Source: Paenibacillus sp. V4I3 (lineage in GTDB: Bacteria > Bacillota > Bacilli > Paenibacillales > NBRC-103111). From it: a stretch of 64,000 bases of DNA. The DNA lies in contig NZ_JAUSZA010000001.1 in the NCBI RefSeq assembly GCF_030817215.1, positions 7,352,501 through 7,416,500 on the forward strand. Reading direction: 5' to 3'. Each line of letters starts with the position of its first letter. Position 1 is the stretch's first letter. Below the pieces are notes generated by a model. That model did no database searches. It had not been told where the DNA came from and saw nothing but the letters and a program-made list of their open reading frames with translations. This document shows positions 26,683 to 35,147 of this stretch, in pieces. The translations under genes were made by a program, and so were the position numbers.

Positions 26683-27741
26683 TCATGTTGTTGTAGACTT
26701 CCGGACAATCATCTCCAAATCAATAAATAGCTCATGTCCGTGAATACGTGGCAGGTGGTCATCCAGCAGTTGTGTATTCTCTTCATCCAAGTCTTCACCA
26801 ATCTGCCGCATCAGAAAAGCGGCAACTAATCTCGTTTGCAGCTCGACAGGCATGTCGAAACTTGTGATAGAGGGAAAGCTGGCCTTAGAAAACAGTTCAT
26901 TGTCCATTCCAATCAACTGCACATCCTCCGGCACGCGAATGCCTCGCTCATGACACACAGCTAGAAGCTCCAGTGCCAACGCATCATTGAACGTGTAGAT
27001 GCCGATAGGTCGCTGCTCGCCGCTAATGCGCAGAGCTTCCTCCAGTGTACCTTCGATACCGAGCTCTCCAGCATCTAGAAGCGCATGCACCGTCGACTCG
27101 GCCTTATCGCCTAGCCCTGCCATAAACCCTTGAATACGCTGCTCATTGGCCCCCATCCCTTTACGCCTGCCGGCATAAATAATGGAGCGGCAGCCGTTGG
27201 CGAGGAAATGCTGAACAGCTTCCGTCGAAGCCTTCGCGAAATCCAAATTAACCGCCAGTTTGACCATGTCGCTAGGCCATCCCCAGCCATTAAAGATAAC
27301 GAGCGGCGTGCCCTCCCCGACTAACTGCTGGGTCGATTGCATACTCATCGCTAAACCATGGCTCACTAAACCGTCTACTCTTCGCTGCAGCAAGTGCTCC
27401 AGGTGACGCTTCTCGATCACTGGATCCATACCCGCTGCTGAAAATACGGATAAATGGTAACCGAAACTATGTACTTCCTGCTCCAGCTTCTCTGCAAATC
27501 GGCCATAATAGCCGCCGAAATGCGGTATGATAAGGCCTAACTCATAGGATCGACGCCGACTAAGGTTCGTTGCCATCACATTGCGGCGATAGCCCAGCTG
27601 TACAACGGCTTCCTCCACTTTGCGTATCGTCACCGGTGACATCGGCACCTTTCTCCGATTCAAAACATTGGAAACTGTCGCAATGGATACACCCGCTTCG
27701 GAAGCAACATCGATAATGGTGGGCTGTTTACTTTTCTTCAT
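26683..27741 (-). CDS. LacI-family transcriptional regulator
   Basis: 352 aa. The N-terminal helix-turn-helix TIIDVASEAGVSIATVSNVL and hinge helix are followed by a periplasmic-binding-protein-like sensor core (about 62-350) with LGLIIPHFGG and IGMDNELFS. It is divergent from the EamA transporter gene 166 bp away, so self-regulation and control of that transporter are likely. The effector is unknown. Confidence 0.9.
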   Translation of the reverse strand: MKKSKQPTIIDVASEAGVSIATVSNVLNRRKVPMSPVTIRKVEEAVVQLGYRRNVMATNLSRRRSYELGLIIPHFGGYYGRFAEKLEQEVHSFGYHLSVFSAAGMDPVIEKRHLEHLLQRRVDGLVSHGLAMSMQSTQQLVGEGTPLVIFNGWGWPSDMVKLAVNLDFAKASTEAVQHFLANGCRSIIYAGRRKGMGANEQRIQGFMAGLGDKAESTVHALLDAGELGIEGTLEEALRISGEQRPIGIYTFNDALALELLAVCHERGIRVPEDVQLIGMDNELFSKASFPSITSFDMPVELQTRLVAAFLMRQIGEDLDEENTQLLDDHLPRIHGHELFIDLEMIVRKSTTT

Positions 27742-27780
27742 AGGAAATCCCTCATTCTTGAAATGCTTTAACTCATTTTA

Positions 27781-27840
27781 TCGATAAGCAAAACGCTCGT
27801 CAAATTTCGATAATCTGTGCATTCCTACGGCAATTCGATA
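27781..27840. promoter_or_regulatory. Three spaced TCGATA motifs, candidate LacI-family operators
   Basis: TCGATA occurs at 27781, 27807 and 27835, 26 and 28 bp apart; the first is within the palindrome TTATCGATAA. The third overlaps a TATAAT at 27839-27844 facing the EamA gene. LacI-family operators usually centre on CG, which fits. All three lie in the divergent promoter gap. Confidence 0.45.
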
Positions 27841-27907
27841 TAATGAATAGATATTACTTGGGGATGCATGCAGCCCTATGAAAAGAAAACGTAAGGAGTC
27901 ACACATC

Positions 27908-28795
27908 ATGTGGTTTATTGCTGCAGTCGGTAGTGCCGTACTATTTGGTCTAACCGGCTTTTTTATGAAAGTGAGTCAAATGCGCCAAGGCTCCACACCG
28001 CATCTACTGCTCGGACTCTATCTCACAGGAACACTTGGCTTCGCTGTGAACAGTCTATGGGAAGGCTCCCTCTTCTTAGACGATTGGCGTGTTTGGTTAG
28101 CTGGTATTATCATTGGCGTGGGGTCAGGCTGGGGCAATGTCGTATTCATGAAGGCGCTCGAGAACGGTCCGGCTAGCTTAACAGCGCCGCTGATGAACTT
28201 AAATATTTTGCTAGTTATTCTCATTTCCGTCACCATCTACGGTGAACACATACATAGCACAGAAGTCAGCGGCATCGTCCTGCTCATTGCTTCAGCGGTT
28301 CTTGTATCCATTAAGCTCAAAGAGCCCCTCACAATCAAAGAGAAGAAATGGTTTGCACTCGTTGCGCTCGGCGGACTTCTGTTCTTCTTCCGCAACGGCG
28401 GCTTAAAAGTTACTGCCGAGCTAGCGTTAGCGAACACGCCTATTCTACTCATCAGTTATCTGCTATCCGCCATTTGGTTCGCCATCGCTGCAGCTAGCCA
28501 CACCAAGAAGCAGCAAAAGCCTGTCCAACAAGGGCTCATCGCTACCTATGATGCTTTACCAAGTAGCACAGGATTTCTATGGGGGCTGCTCTCTGGCTGC
28601 TTCTCTTATGGCGGCCTTCAGCTTTACTCCGTCGCTCTGCAAATGGGTCCGGGATCCATCGTCGCGCCCATTTTCTCTACCTATGGACTTGTCGTCGTTG
28701 TCGGCTCTGTGCTCGTTTACAAAGAAAAGCTGACAATCCTGCAAGGTCTCGCTTTAGCTCTTCTATTTGCAGGTCTCATATTCGTAAAGCTTTGA
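27908..28795 (+). CDS. EamA/DMT-family transporter
   Basis: 295 aa from the ATG at 27908 (AAGGAG 9 nt before it). About ten hydrophobic helices are arranged as two EamA repeats (about 1-130 and 145-290), ending in a short cytoplasmic tail. Drug/metabolite transporters of this type export or import small metabolites; the substrate is open. Probably controlled by the divergent LacI regulator. Confidence 0.85.
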   Translation: MWFIAAVGSAVLFGLTGFFMKVSQMRQGSTPHLLLGLYLTGTLGFAVNSLWEGSLFLDDWRVWLAGIIIGVGSGWGNVVFMKALENGPASLTAPLMNLNILLVILISVTIYGEHIHSTEVSGIVLLIASAVLVSIKLKEPLTIKEKKWFALVALGGLLFFFRNGGLKVTAELALANTPILLISYLLSAIWFAIAAASHTKKQQKPVQQGLIATYDALPSSTGFLWGLLSGCFSYGGLQLYSVALQMGPGSIVAPIFSTYGLVVVVGSVLVYKEKLTILQGLALALLFAGLIFVKL

Positions 28796-28897
28796 AACAA
28801 ATTCACTATTATCCGCGATTCATGTCAAAGGGCTGTCCCAAAAGGGTTATAAACCTTGAGGGGTATCTACCTTGAAGATGGTTTTACATTTTCACGA

Positions 28898-28923
28898 GGA
28901 CTTCCACCAATAGGGGGAGGTCC
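28898..28923 (+). terminator. Weak hairpin terminator
   Basis: GGACttCC pairs with GGggaGGTCC, followed by TTTTCC, about 100 bp after the EamA gene. Confidence 0.4.
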
Positions 28924-28944
28924 TTTTCCTACGAAACAACAAAA

Positions 28945-28990
28945 GGGGCTGTCTTAAAAAGTAGATAAAATCTACTATTCAGACAGCCCC
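28945..28990. terminator. Bidirectional terminator before the ABC operon end
   Basis: GGGGCTGTCT (28945-28954) pairs with AGACAGCCCC (28981-28990), with an inner TAGAT/ATCTA stem. It lies just past the 3' end of the SsuB-like gene. The outer sequence GGGGCTGTCTTAAAAAG resembles insertion-sequence end motifs, and a related GGGCTGTCCCAAAAG lies about 120 bp upstream. Confidence 0.65.
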
Positions 28991-29032
28991 TTATTCATTT
29001 ATTCAACTTACGATACCGGCATTCACTGCTGA

Positions 29033-29839
29033 TTACTCCTCATGATCCCCGATAAGCGAAATAATTTGCTTCTTCAGCTTAATAAACGACTCCGTATCTT
29101 TACACTCTAAGGTCTCACGAAGTCCTTGCGGAATCACGACTTCTTGGCGAATCCTTCCAGGATGCGCCTGCATCACATACACGCGCTGCGATAAGAAAAT
29201 AGCTTCCTCGATGTCATGGGTAATGAACACGACGGTGGTTTTCTCCTTTTCCCAAATACGCAATAGCAGCTCCTGCATCGAATTCTTCGTCTGCGGATCG
29301 AGTGCACCGAATGGCTCATCCATCAGTAGGACTTCCGGATTGTTCGCGAGGGCCCGAGCGATGGCGACCCGCTGCTTCATGCCGCCCGAAAGCTCCTTCG
29401 GCAGCGATCTGGCGAACTTCTGAAGCCCGACGAGTTCCATAAAGTGATCGGAAACGGCCCTCTTTTCGAATAAAGGAACGCCTTTGAGTGTCAGTCCGAA
29501 CTCGATATTCTCCCTCACAGAAAGCCATGGGAACAAGGTATAGGTCTGGAATACCATCCCACGGTCAGCGCCAGGACCATCAATTTCATGCCCAGAAATA
29601 CTTAGCGATCCAGTCGTCATCGACTCTAATCCCGCAAGGATCCTCAATAAAGAGGACTTGCCGCAACCTGAAGGACCTACAAAACTGACAAACTCATGCG
29701 CGTCCACATGGAAAGAAACGCGATCCAGCGCGACAAACTGGGATTTCTTTGTGCTATACACCTTCGTTACATCCGTCGCCATAATTTTACTCACAGCCAC
29801 AGCTCTATCATCAGAGGGCTCCATATTCAAAGCATGCAT
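29033..29839 (-). CDS. ABC transporter ATPase, SsuB/TauB/NrtD type
   Basis: 268 aa. Walker A GPSGCGKSS, signature LSGGMKQR, Walker B LLMDEPFGALD, with the H-loop in VFITHDIEEAI. This set is typical of nitrate/sulfonate/taurine importers. An AAGGAGG ribosome binding site lies inside the end of the upstream permease gene, 10 nt before the ATG. Last gene of the riboswitch-controlled operon. Confidence 0.9.
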   Translation of the reverse strand: MHALNMEPSDDRAVAVSKIMATDVTKVYSTKKSQFVALDRVSFHVDAHEFVSFVGPSGCGKSSLLRILAGLESMTTGSLSISGHEIDGPGADRGMVFQTYTLFPWLSVRENIEFGLTLKGVPLFEKRAVSDHFMELVGLQKFARSLPKELSGGMKQRVAIARALANNPEVLLMDEPFGALDPQTKNSMQELLLRIWEKEKTTVVFITHDIEEAIFLSQRVYVMQAHPGRIRQEVVIPQGLRETLECKDTESFIKLKKQIISLIGDHEE

Positions 29840-29842
29840 GAT

Positions 29843-30661
29843 TTAACGCCCTCCTTCCAACCACGGGAAAAATCTACGGTGACAATAAGCAAATGTGCGA
29901 TCCGTTAGTAAGCCCAGCAAGCCAATGGCGATAATCCCTACGAAGATCAAATCCGTATTGAGGAACCGCTGCGCTTTCATAATGGAGAACCCTAGTCCGC
30001 TGCTGGCCGCAACCAACTCAGCAACAACGAGATATGTCCAAGCCCAACCGATGATTAATCGCATGGTGTTCATTAAATCCGGCAGTAGAGCAGGAATAAG
30101 CACCTTCTCGATTACTTGCCAGCGGTTCGCACCAAGGGTATAGGAGGTTTGAAGCAAATCATTGGATACCGAACGTGTATTATCGGCAACCATCAGCATG
30201 AGCTGGAAGAAGCATCCAATGAAGATGACGATCACCTTCGCCCATTCACCAATCCCTGCCCAAACCATAATGAGCGGGATGAAAGCCGTCGCTGGCATAT
30301 ATCGGATAAATTCCGTCGGAGGGACGAGCAGCGCTTCAGCGAAGCGAAACGTACCTGCCAGAATGCCAAGCGGAATCCCCAATATACAAGCAAGCAGAAA
30401 GCCCGCCCCTACTCGAAAAATGCTTATGCCAACATGGTTCCAGAAAACAGAACTCTGAAGTTGAATGGCAAACTGACGAAGGACTTGATCCGGTGTAGGC
30501 AAGAACGTACGATTTACAAAGCCGCCATAGCTAAGCACACTCCAGAAGAGCAAAGCTATCACAACAATGAGCACGACACCGGATGTATAGGTTCTACGGC
30601 TAATATCGCCACGTATGGCAAACAAAGTTGATTTGCGCTTTTTTTTCACCATGGTGTCCAT
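29843..30661 (-). CDS. ABC transporter permease, SsuC/TauC type
   Basis: 272 aa with a basic N-terminus and about six membrane helices; the EAA-like loop is in LLQTSYTLGANRWQVIEKVL. It is 23 bp downstream of the binding protein gene and nearly contiguous with the ATPase gene. Member of the guanidine-I riboswitch operon, so the cargo may be guanidine or a guanidino compound rather than a sulfonate. Confidence 0.9.
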   Translation of the reverse strand: MDTMVKKKRKSTLFAIRGDISRRTYTSGVVLIVVIALLFWSVLSYGGFVNRTFLPTPDQVLRQFAIQLQSSVFWNHVGISIFRVGAGFLLACILGIPLGILAGTFRFAEALLVPPTEFIRYMPATAFIPLIMVWAGIGEWAKVIVIFIGCFFQLMLMVADNTRSVSNDLLQTSYTLGANRWQVIEKVLIPALLPDLMNTMRLIIGWAWTYLVVAELVAASSGLGFSIMKAQRFLNTDLIFVGIIAIGLLGLLTDRTFAYCHRRFFPWLEGGR

Positions 30662-30684
30662 TTAGAGTCCTCGCTCTCCAGTTG

Positions 30685-31707
30685 TTATTTCTTACGTTCC
30701 TTCAGCACTTCTTCTACAAAGTGTCCATCTAAAAAGCTTTCCGACTTCGGAATAGAGGTCAACATATCTAATCCCTTTAAGAACTCGGCCGTCTTCTGCG
30801 AAGTGAATTGCAGGGATTCTAAGTTATCACCCTTTTGAAAAGCTTTCACATTATCTTCAAGTTGGAAAATTTTCACGCTATCCACGCCTGCTTTATATTC
30901 ATCTACCGGCGTCTCTGCCGCTTTGGCCATAATTTTCAATGACTCTTCAGGATTGGCCTTCCAGTAATCCAAAGCATCGAACCAAGCGTTGATGATTTTT
31001 TTCACATCTTCCGGACGGTTCTTCGTTATTTCTTCTTTGAAAACTAACAGATCAGGGATAAGTCCCGGTGTATCTTTGGAGGAAAATAATAGCTTGCCTT
31101 TGCCCTCTTGAATCGCCTTGCTTAGGAATGGCTCCCATAGTACCGCGGCATCCAAATTGCCTGAAATAAAGGCAGGCCCTGCATCGTTAACCGTCATATT
31201 CGTATAAGCAACATCCTTCTCGGCAAGCCCCGCCTTTTCAAGTGCGGTTAACATCAGAAGATGATCAACCGTTCCCAGCTCAGTCGCTACTTTCTTACCC
31301 TTCAAATCCTTCAATGAATTAATGCTCGGCTTCACAACAACACCGTCTCCGCCATTGGAGTTGTCGTTCACCAGCACAGCCTTGAGTTTAATCCCTTTAC
31401 TTGCTGGAGCAAGTGTATCGCTTAAGGTTTGGCTGTTCGCATCGACTTTACCAGACGCCAATGCCGATAAGGAGTCGCTATATACCGGGAACCAAACGAG
31501 ATCAACGTTAACCCCATTTTTCTCAAAGAACCCCTTCTCCTTCACTAAATACCAGACAAACCAACCTGGCCATGGACTGAGTGCCAATTTAATCGGTTCT
31601 CCGCTTTTTTCCGTTGTCGTACTTGTTGCCCCTTTGCTCGTACATCCGCTAACTACTGTAAAAATCAATAACAACGCCATCATCAGAAATACCACTCTTT
31701 GTCTCAT
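30685..31707 (-). CDS. ABC transporter substrate-binding lipoprotein, SsuA/NMT1-like
   Basis: 340 aa from the ATG at 31707, which has GAGGGAG 6 nt upstream. A signal peptide with lipobox VSGC (Cys22) precedes a two-lobed NrtA/SsuA-like fold (LALSPWPGWFVWYLVKEKGF, TELGTVDHLL, DAAVLWEPFL). First gene of the operon, directly behind the riboswitch terminator. Confidence 0.9.
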   Translation of the reverse strand: MRQRVVFLMMALLLIFTVVSGCTSKGATSTTTEKSGEPIKLALSPWPGWFVWYLVKEKGFFEKNGVNVDLVWFPVYSDSLSALASGKVDANSQTLSDTLAPASKGIKLKAVLVNDNSNGGDGVVVKPSINSLKDLKGKKVATELGTVDHLLMLTALEKAGLAEKDVAYTNMTVNDAGPAFISGNLDAAVLWEPFLSKAIQEGKGKLLFSSKDTPGLIPDLLVFKEEITKNRPEDVKKIINAWFDALDYWKANPEESLKIMAKAAETPVDEYKAGVDSVKIFQLEDNVKAFQKGDNLESLQFTSQKTAEFLKGLDMLTSIPKSESFLDGHFVEEVLKERKK

Positions 31708-31741
31708 TCCGATCTCCCTCTCCATTTGAACTGGTAAAAAG

Positions 31742-31782
31742 AAAAACCCGGAACGATATCATATTCTGATATCCTCCCGGGC
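31742..31782 (-). terminator. Riboswitch-controlled terminator
   Basis: On the minus strand CCCGG(G) at 31782-31777, an inner GATATCA / TGATATC stem and CCGGG (31751-31747) precede TTTTTCTTTTT. The 5' arm is the conserved GCCCGGGAGG end of the aptamer, so ligand binding and terminator formation exclude each other. This predicts an ON switch. Confidence 0.85.
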
Positions 31783-31870
31783 TTTTATCCCTCCGTGTGC
31801 ACGATGAAGCTCACCGTGTGTCTTCTCTTGGACCTGACCAACAGCCTTCATTCTGTCGCGGAACCCTAGA
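31770..31870 (-). promoter_or_regulatory. ykkC-type (guanidine-I) riboswitch aptamer
   Basis: The minus strand carries the ykkC consensus blocks in order: CTAGGGTTCCGC, then GGTCAGGTCCAAGAGA, ACACACGG, and finally ACACGGAGGGATAAAAGC with CCCGGGAGGAT. These are the conserved segments of ykkC RNAs. An SsuABC-type operon directly downstream is a known context of the guanidine-binding subclass; ppGpp and PRPP variants usually precede amino-acid or purine genes. Ligand assignment is therefore by context and motif, not by measured binding. Confidence 0.88.
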
Positions 31871-31919
31871 AAACAAGTTTGCTATGAGGTTAGTACTTCG
31901 ATGTCCTACATTTGTCTTA

Positions 31920-31948
31920 ATCATACTTACATCCGACTTATATGTCAA
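31920..31948 (-). promoter_or_regulatory. Sigma-A promoter of the riboswitch operon
   Basis: TTGACA (31948-31943) and TATGAT (31925-31920) on the minus strand are exactly 17 bp apart, about 45 bp upstream of the aptamer. Confidence 0.8.
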
Positions 31949-31974
31949 TATATATAACATAAATAAATAATGGG

Positions 31975-32004
31975 TTGTCAAAATAGCTTAATGTGTAATA
32001 TTAT
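31975..32004 (+). promoter_or_regulatory. Promoter of the 61-aa ORF
   Basis: TTGTCA (31975-31980) and TATTAT (31999-32004), 18 bp apart, sit back to back with the riboswitch promoter. A GGAGGT ribosome binding site and ATG follow within 40 bp. Confidence 0.5.
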
Positions 32005-32039
32005 ATAACATATATAACGACAAAACGGAGGTGTATACG

Positions 32040-32225
32040 ATGTACTCGATTCATTTCCACATCACGATGTTAGATAATCAGCCTGTTCTACCTAAACCTG
32101 TTATATTAACGGTGCCTTCTGTTTCTGAACTTCAAGAAGGACACCCCCTATCCGAGCATCCTCTCCTGATTTCCCCTATAAATAATCAAGCAGCCACCCA
32201 AGCTGATAGCCTGCCCGCTGACTAG
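32040..32225 (+). CDS. Small hypothetical protein, 61 aa
   Basis: The ORF begins MYSIHFHITMLDNQPVLPKP, with GGAGGT 7 nt before the ATG at 32040. It is Pro-, Leu- and Ser-rich, has no membrane helix, and I do not recognise it. It has its own promoter and a strong terminator 20 bp downstream, which is good evidence that this is a real single-gene unit. It is divergent from the guanidine-I riboswitch operon; a link to it is only suggested by position. Confidence 0.6.
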   Translation: MYSIHFHITMLDNQPVLPKPVILTVPSVSELQEGHPLSEHPLLISPINNQAATQADSLPAD

Positions 32226-32242
32226 CCTCATAATCCTACGAA

Positions 32243-32270
32243 GACCATCAGGACGATCCTCCTGATGGTC
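32243..32270 (+). terminator. Terminator of the 61-aa ORF
   Basis: A perfect 11-bp stem, GACCATCAGGA / TCCTGATGGTC, is followed by TTTTTCTGTG. Confidence 0.9.
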
Positions 32271-32324
32271 TTTTTCTGTGTGCAGGGTTTCCATATCCCC
32301 TCTTGGGCATCTGTGGTTACCGAT

Positions 32325-32510
32325 GTTGTATTTTCTGCAACAATTCCCGCCGAAAAAAGGCTATTTGACGGGTTGAAGTTGTAGTTTTGTACAACATTTC
32401 TGACCCATTTATTGCGAAATGGCCTGTTTCGGGCCCAATTGTTGTACATTATGATAACAACGACGGGAGCGAGGCACGATATAGGCAGCAATTGTTGCAT
32501 TTTATACAAC
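32325..32510. repeat. GTTGYA-N5-TACAAC palindrome array, locus B
   Basis: Four elements start at 32325, 32378, 32441 and 32494: GTTGTA-N5-TGCAAC, GTTGTA-N6-TACAAC, a degenerate GTTGTA with a late TAACAAC arm, and GTTGCA-N5-TACAAC. Steps are 53, 63 and 53 bp, nearly the same as 52, 63 and 51 at locus C. It fills the convergent gap between the 61-aa ORF and sdhB. Confidence 0.8.
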
Positions 32511-32555
32511 ATCATTCAACCGATAATATGGATTCATTCATCCGGCATAAAAAAA

Positions 32556-32586
32556 GCCCGACACCCTGGAGATCAGGGCATCGGGC
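32556..32586 (-). terminator. Terminator of the sdhCAB operon
   Basis: GCCCGAcaCCCTG pairs with CAGGGcaTCGGGC, and on the minus strand a run of seven T follows. It lies 15 bp past the sdhB stop. Confidence 0.85.
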
Positions 32587-32600
32587 TTGGGCGATTTCGT

Positions 32601-33365
32601 TTACACGCCTAACCATTTTTTGAACATATGCTTCGTTGTATCTGCATTCAATGCTGCGATTGAAGTCGTCAGCGGAATGCCTTTCGGACAGGAGCGTACA
32701 CAGTTCTGCGAGTTACCGCAGCCTTCGATACCGCCATCTGTCATCAACGTATCCAGACGCTCGTCTTTGTTCATTTCACCCGTTGGATGCGCATTGAACA
32801 GACGAACTTGAGAAAGCGCTGACGGCCCGATAAAGGAGTTCTTGTCATTCACGTTCGGACAAGCCTCAAGACAAACGCCGCATGTCATACATTTGGAAAG
32901 CTCGTAAGCCCATTGACGCTTCGACTCCGCCATACGAGGTCCTGGTCCAAGATCATACGTACCGTCAATCGGAACCCATGCTTTTACTTTCTTCAAAGCC
33001 GTGAACATGCGCCCACGGTCGATAACAAGGTCACGCATAACAGGGAACGTGCTCATTGGTGCTACGCGAATCGGCTGCTCCAACTTATCAACAAGAGCCG
33101 AACAAGCTTGACGCGGCTTACCGTTGATAACCATGGAACAAGCTCCGCATACTTCCTCGAGACAGTTGGATTCCCAGCATACAGGTGTCGTCTTATCACC
33201 CTTAGCATTCTTCGGATTACGCTGTACTTCCATCAAACCACTGATGACATTCATGTTGGAGCGATAAGGAATTTCAAACTCCTCGGTATAAGGTTTGGAA
33301 TCTGGACTCTCTTGACGAGTCACGATAAACTTCACTGTCTTTTGTGCGCTTAGTGTCTCAGCCAT
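32601..33365 (-). CDS. sdhB: Succinate dehydrogenase iron-sulfur subunit
   Basis: 254 aa. The [2Fe-2S] ligands lie in CWESNCLEEVCGACSMVING and a following Cys; the [4Fe-4S] and [3Fe-4S] ligands are in CMTCGVCLEACP and CGNSQNCVRSCPKG. It passes electrons from the flavoprotein to menaquinone in complex II. It lies 2 bp after sdhA and ends the operon. Confidence 0.96.
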   Translation of the reverse strand: MAETLSAQKTVKFIVTRQESPDSKPYTEEFEIPYRSNMNVISGLMEVQRNPKNAKGDKTTPVCWESNCLEEVCGACSMVINGKPRQACSALVDKLEQPIRVAPMSTFPVMRDLVIDRGRMFTALKKVKAWVPIDGTYDLGPGPRMAESKRQWAYELSKCMTCGVCLEACPNVNDKNSFIGPSALSQVRLFNAHPTGEMNKDERLDTLMTDGGIEGCGNSQNCVRSCPKGIPLTTSIAALNADTTKHMFKKWLGV

Positions 33366-33367
33366 GA

Positions 33368-35131
33368 TTAATGTCCTCCCTTTTTCTTCTCCGTGGAGTA
33401 ATCACGTTTCCGTGGTGCAATTAAAGATACATCGATTTCTTCATAGCTGATTTTCGGACCATCTGGCGTCCAATCGGCAATTGTTGTTTTCATGAAGTTC
33501 TCATCATCACGCTCAGTGAATTCTGGCTTGTAATGCGCACCGCGGCTCTCGTTACGCAGCAAGGCGCCGAGTGTCATCGCTTCAGCCAACTCGAACATGT
33601 TCCAGAGCTGACGTGTGAACGCAACCCCTTGATTGTTCCAGCGAGCTGTATCTGTGATGTTGATGTTGTTGTATCTTTCTTTCAAATCCTTGATCTTACC
33701 AATTGTATCTTCGAGACGATCATTGTAACGAACAACCGTCATGTTAGCATTCATCATGTCGCCAAGCTCTTTATGCAGAACATAGGCATTCTCCGTACCA
33801 TTGTTCATTTTGAGCAAGTTCTCGTAACGGTCTGTATGACGTTTCTTCTCGCGATCGTATACGATCGAGGACGTATCATCAGCGTGCTTCTCTAAGCCGC
33901 GGATATACTCAACCGCTTTAGGACCGGAAACCATTCCGTCATAGATGGCCGAAACGAGTGAGTTCGCTCCGAGACGGTTCGCTCCGTGATGCTGATACTC
34001 ACACTCACCAGCAGCGAATAAGCCGGGAATGTTCGTCATCATGTTGTAATCGACCCAGATTCCGCCCATGGAATAGTGAACCGCAGGGAAAATCTTCATC
34101 GGAATTTTACGCGGATCGTCGCCCATGAATTTCTCGTAGATTTCCATAATACCGCCGAGCTTAATATCAAGCTCCTTCGGATCTTTATGAGAAAGATCGA
34201 GGTAAACCATGTTCTCGCCGTTAATACCAAGCTTCTGGTCTACGCACACTGAGAAGATCTCGCGAGTTGCAATATCACGTGGCACCAAGTTACCGTATGC
34301 TGGATATTTCTCTTCGAGGAAGTACCAAGGCTTCCCGTCTTTGTATGTCCAAATACGTCCGCCTTCACCACGTGCAGATTCAGACATCAAGCGAAGCTTG
34401 TCATCTCCGGGAATCGCTGTTGGGTGAATTTGAATCATTTCGCCATTCGCATATTTAACGCCTTGTTGGTAAACAGCACTTGCTGCCGTACCTGTATTAA
34501 TAACCGAGTTCGTTGTTTTGCCGAAAATAATACCAGGACCGCCTGTAGCCAAGATGACCGCATCGGATGGGAATGTTTGAATTTCCATGCTCCGCAAATC
34601 TTGAGCTGCAATACCACGGCATACGCCATCATCATCTAGAACAGAACCTAGGAACTCCCAATGTTCGAATTTCGTTACAAGACCAGCTGTTTCCCAGCGG
34701 CGTACTTGCTCATCAAGTGCGTACAAAAGCTGCTGCCCTGTAGTAGCGCCTGCGAATGCCGTACGATGATATTTGGTACCGCCGAAACGACGGAAGTCGA
34801 GGAGACCTTCTGGTGTACGGTTGAACATAACGCCCATACGGTCCATTAAGTGAATAATACCTGGAGCCGCATCGCACAAAGCTTTAACAGGTGGTTGATT
34901 TGCTAAGAAATCTCCACCGTATACTGTATCATCAAAGTGCTCCCACGTGGAGTCACCTTCGCCCTTCGTATTCACCGCTCCGTTAATGCCGCCTTGCGCA
35001 CATACGGAGTGGGAACGTTTAACAGGAACCAAGGAGAACAATTGCACGTGAACTCCGGCCTCTGCTGCCTTAATTGTCGCCATGAGTCCCGCAAGGCCTC
35101 CACCGACGACGATAACTTTTGAATTAGCCAC
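33368..35131 (-). CDS. sdhA: Succinate dehydrogenase flavoprotein subunit
   Basis: 587 aa. FAD-binding GGGLAGLMA at the N-terminus, the covalent-FAD His in HSVCAQGGINGA, active-site HPTAIPG and the HHGANRLGANSL motif. It oxidises succinate to fumarate. Second gene of sdhCAB, 16 bp after sdhC. Confidence 0.96.
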   Translation of the reverse strand: MANSKVIVVGGGLAGLMATIKAAEAGVHVQLFSLVPVKRSHSVCAQGGINGAVNTKGEGDSTWEHFDDTVYGGDFLANQPPVKALCDAAPGIIHLMDRMGVMFNRTPEGLLDFRRFGGTKYHRTAFAGATTGQQLLYALDEQVRRWETAGLVTKFEHWEFLGSVLDDDGVCRGIAAQDLRSMEIQTFPSDAVILATGGPGIIFGKTTNSVINTGTAASAVYQQGVKYANGEMIQIHPTAIPGDDKLRLMSESARGEGGRIWTYKDGKPWYFLEEKYPAYGNLVPRDIATREIFSVCVDQKLGINGENMVYLDLSHKDPKELDIKLGGIMEIYEKFMGDDPRKIPMKIFPAVHYSMGGIWVDYNMMTNIPGLFAAGECEYQHHGANRLGANSLVSAIYDGMVSGPKAVEYIRGLEKHADDTSSIVYDREKKRHTDRYENLLKMNNGTENAYVLHKELGDMMNANMTVVRYNDRLEDTIGKIKDLKERYNNINITDTARWNNQGVAFTRQLWNMFELAEAMTLGALLRNESRGAHYKPEFTERDDENFMKTTIADWTPDGPKISYEEIDVSLIAPRKRDYSTEKKKGGH

Positions 35132-35147
35132 TTCTGTTCACCCTCCT

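Noticed and set aside
30116..30631. 171-residue plus-strand frame opposite the SsuC-type permease
   Set aside because: Shadow frame without a ribosome binding site; the minus-strand permease is clearly coding.
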